DNA of 15,522 bases from CAZBUB01 sp046546355 (lineage in GTDB: Bacteria > Desulfobacterota > Desulfovibrionia > Desulfovibrionales > Desulfothermaceae). The stretch is taken from assembly GCA_046546355.1 (NCBI GenBank), contig JBKGXZ010000034.1:1-15522 (forward strand), written 5' to 3'. The notes under the pieces were generated by a model, which saw only the letters and a list, made by a program, of their open reading frames with translations, was not told the origin of the DNA and ran no database searches. This document shows, one piece after another, positions 14,032 through 15,522 of this stretch. The first letter of the stretch is position 1. Every line of letters starts with the position of its first letter. The translations under genes and the position numbers were made by a program.

Positions 14032-15522
14032 CTACTCCAGCCCGTACTTGCGGATGCGGTAGCCGATCTGGCGCTCTGAGATCCCCAATAATCTGGCAGC
14101 ATGCCGCTTGACCCCTTTGGTTTTTTGCAACGCGGTCTGGATCTGCTGCTTTTCCAGCTCCTGCAGGGAGCATTCCTTATCAAAAGCTGCCGCAGCCTGC
14201 GATCCGGAAGCTGTCCCTGGGGTTGGCTCCAGGGACCGGCTGCCTTGTTTCAAATCCTCACCCAGGGCCTGCCTGACCATCCCGGCCCCGATACGTTCCT
14301 TTTCCGCCAGAATGACCAGGCGCTCTACCAGGTTTTCCAGCTCCCGGACATTGCCAGGCCAGTCGTGGGCCTGGATCACATCCAGGGCTTCTGGGGTAAA
14401 GGTCAGGCTGCGGCCGTATTCCCGGGCCATGCGGTGCAGAAAATGGTTCAACAGCTCCGGGATGTCCTCCTTGCGCTGGCGTAATGGGGGGACTGTGATG
14501 GGGAAGACATTCAAACGGTAGTAGAGATCCTGGCGGAATGCTCCCTGGGAGATACCATCCCGCAGATCCTGGTTGGTGGCAGCCAAGACCCTGACGTCAG
14601 CCTTGACTGTTTGATTGCTGCCCAGCCTTTCGAACTCCCTTTCCTGGAGCACACGCAGGAGCTTGGCCTGCAATCCAGGCCCGAGCTCTGCGATTTCATC
14701 CAAAAATATGCTGCCTCCCCGGGCATCCTCAAAACGTCCGGCCCGGGGGGAAGCAGCTCCGGTGAAGGCCCCTTTCTCGTAGCCGAACAGCTCGGATTCC
14801 AGGAGATTTTCAGGTATAGAGGCGCAATTGACCTTAATAAAGGGGGCCTGTTTGCGTTCTGAAAGCTCGTGGATAATCTTGCCGATTCTGGTCTTTCCAG
14901 TCCCGGATTCGCCAAGGAGCAAAACCGTGGCGTGGGTGGGAGCCACCTTGGCGATCTGCCGCTCCACATCCTGCATGGAGCTGTCCTTGCCCACGATGTA
15001 TAGGCCCTGGGCCTCCTTGGACAAGCGGTATTTGAGGTTCACGTTCTCCTGCTTGAGGACCTCCTCTCTGGCCTGGATGGTTTCGCTCAGGCTGATGAAC
15101 TGGGCGATAAGCGTGGCTACTACATTCAAAAACTCAATGTCCTCCTCCACCGAGACCTCGTCGCTGAAAAGACGGTCCACAGTAAGCACGCCGATGGGCG
15201 AGGAATCATGAATGATGGGTACTCCAGTGAAGGCGATGTTCTGCTTTGTCCTCTTTCTGGCTCCGGTTTTGTCCAGGAACAGGGGCTCCCGGCTGACATT
15301 GGAGATATGCTGGGCATTTCCGGTGCGAAAGATTTTACCGGTCACGCCTTCCGTGGTTTGATAGATGCCACGCTTGCGCTCTGCAGCAGACAGGCCGTGG
15401 GAGGCCATGATCACCAGATGCCCGCTGTCCCGGTCCAAGAGGGTAATCGTTCCCCGTTCCATGCTCAAAGTACTGGACAGGATAGAGAGCACATCCTGCA
15501 GGCACTGCTCCAGATCCAGGGC
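14032..15522 (-). CDS. nifA: NifA-type sigma-54 transcription activator (N-terminus outside window)
   Basis: A frame of 496 residues is visible, open to the right edge, so the true start lies beyond 15522; a GTG at 15492 falls inside the first helix of the GAF domain and is not the start. Domains in order are GAF (about 1-155), a linker, an AAA+ ATPase (about 175-410) with Walker A GESGTGKT, the sigma-54-contacting GAFTGA loop and Walker B SIFLDE, then a Fis-type helix-turn-helix at the C-terminus (ARLLGISERQIGYRIRKYGL). NifA activates nif promoters of the -24/-12 type, such as the one at 4767. The C-terminal linker has only one Cys, so the paired-cysteine motif of oxygen-sensitive rhizobial NifA is absent. 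No nifL is seen. Related activators (AnfA, VnfA) cannot be fully excluded. Confidence 0.88.
   Translation of the reverse strand, partial: ALDLEQCLQDVLSILSSTLSMERGTITLLDRDSGHLVIMASHGLSAAERKRGIYQTTEGVTGKIFRTGNAQHISNVSREPLFLDKTGARKRTKQNIAFTGVPIIHDSSPIGVLTVDRLFSDEVSVEEDIEFLNVVATLIAQFISLSETIQAREEVLKQENVNLKYRLSKEAQGLYIVGKDSSMQDVERQIAKVAPTHATVLLLGESGTGKTRIGKIIHELSERKQAPFIKVNCASIPENLLESELFGYEKGAFTGAASPRAGRFEDARGGSIFLDEIAELGPGLQAKLLRVLQEREFERLGSNQTVKADVRVLAATNQDLRDGISQGAFRQDLYYRLNVFPITVPPLRQRKEDIPELLNHFLHRMAREYGRSLTFTPEALDVIQAHDWPGNVRELENLVERLVILAEKERIGAGMVRQALGEDLKQGSRSLEPTPGTASGSQAAAAFDKECSLQELEKQQIQTALQKTKGVKRHAARLLGISERQIGYRIRKYGLE

Noticed and set aside
13236..14183. 315-codon minus-strand frame spanning nifB and the nifA end
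   Set aside because: It overlaps two well-supported genes and contains no domain; it is a high-GC shadow frame.
1..15522. CRISPR array, tRNA or rRNA genes
   Set aside because: I saw no regularly spaced repeats of CRISPR type and no tRNA- or rRNA-like sequence in the non-coding stretches.

Overview
The window is a molybdenum nitrogenase (nif) region from an anaerobic bacterium. The gene order nifH-nifI1-nifI2-nifD-nifK-nifE-nifN-nifB, the clostridial-style NifD insertion, the short NifK, the two PII-like genes between nifH and nifD, and a neighbouring tungsten-type aldehyde:ferredoxin oxidoreductase (AOR) together suggest a sulfate-reducing member of the Desulfobacterota (Desulfovibrionales-like). 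That taxonomic guess is inference from gene content and style; no sequence search was run.

Layout. (1) Positions 1-560 hold a decayed C-terminal fragment of a possible DDE transposase on the minus strand (1-200), then gene-free sequence. (2) Positions 574-757 form a clear cobalamin (B12) riboswitch, followed by an intrinsic terminator (779-836). Downstream lies a two-gene operon: a small 8-cysteine dicluster ferredoxin (864-1154) and an AOR (1147-3060), overlapping by 8 nt. (3) A short intergenic region with imperfect repeats (3061-3328) separates this from a minus-strand homocitrate-synthase-like gene, nifV (3329-4462). (4) The divergent nifV/nifH intergenic region (4463-4829) carries a long imperfect inverted repeat, a 21-bp-phased direct repeat and a consensus sigma-54 promoter. 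(5) The nif genes run on the plus strand from 4830 to 14025. (6) A minus-strand NifA-type sigma-54 activator (14032-15522) is cut by the window edge and lies tail to tail with nifB, only 6 nt away.

How the genes work together. NifA with sigma-54 RNA polymerase is expected to switch on nifH and downstream genes. NifH is the Fe protein and NifDK the MoFe protein. NifB makes the Fe-S core of the cofactor, NifEN matures it, and NifV supplies homocitrate. NifI1 and NifI2 are expected to switch off NifDK activity when fixed nitrogen appears. The AOR and its ferredoxin could exchange low-potential electrons with the ferredoxin pool, which nitrogenase also uses; that link is only suggested by proximity.

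The most unusual feature is the cobalamin riboswitch directly upstream of a ferredoxin/AOR operon, with no visible B12 synthesis, B12 transport or B12-dependent enzyme gene. The nifH upstream direct repeats, which are not the canonical NifA site, are the second point of interest.
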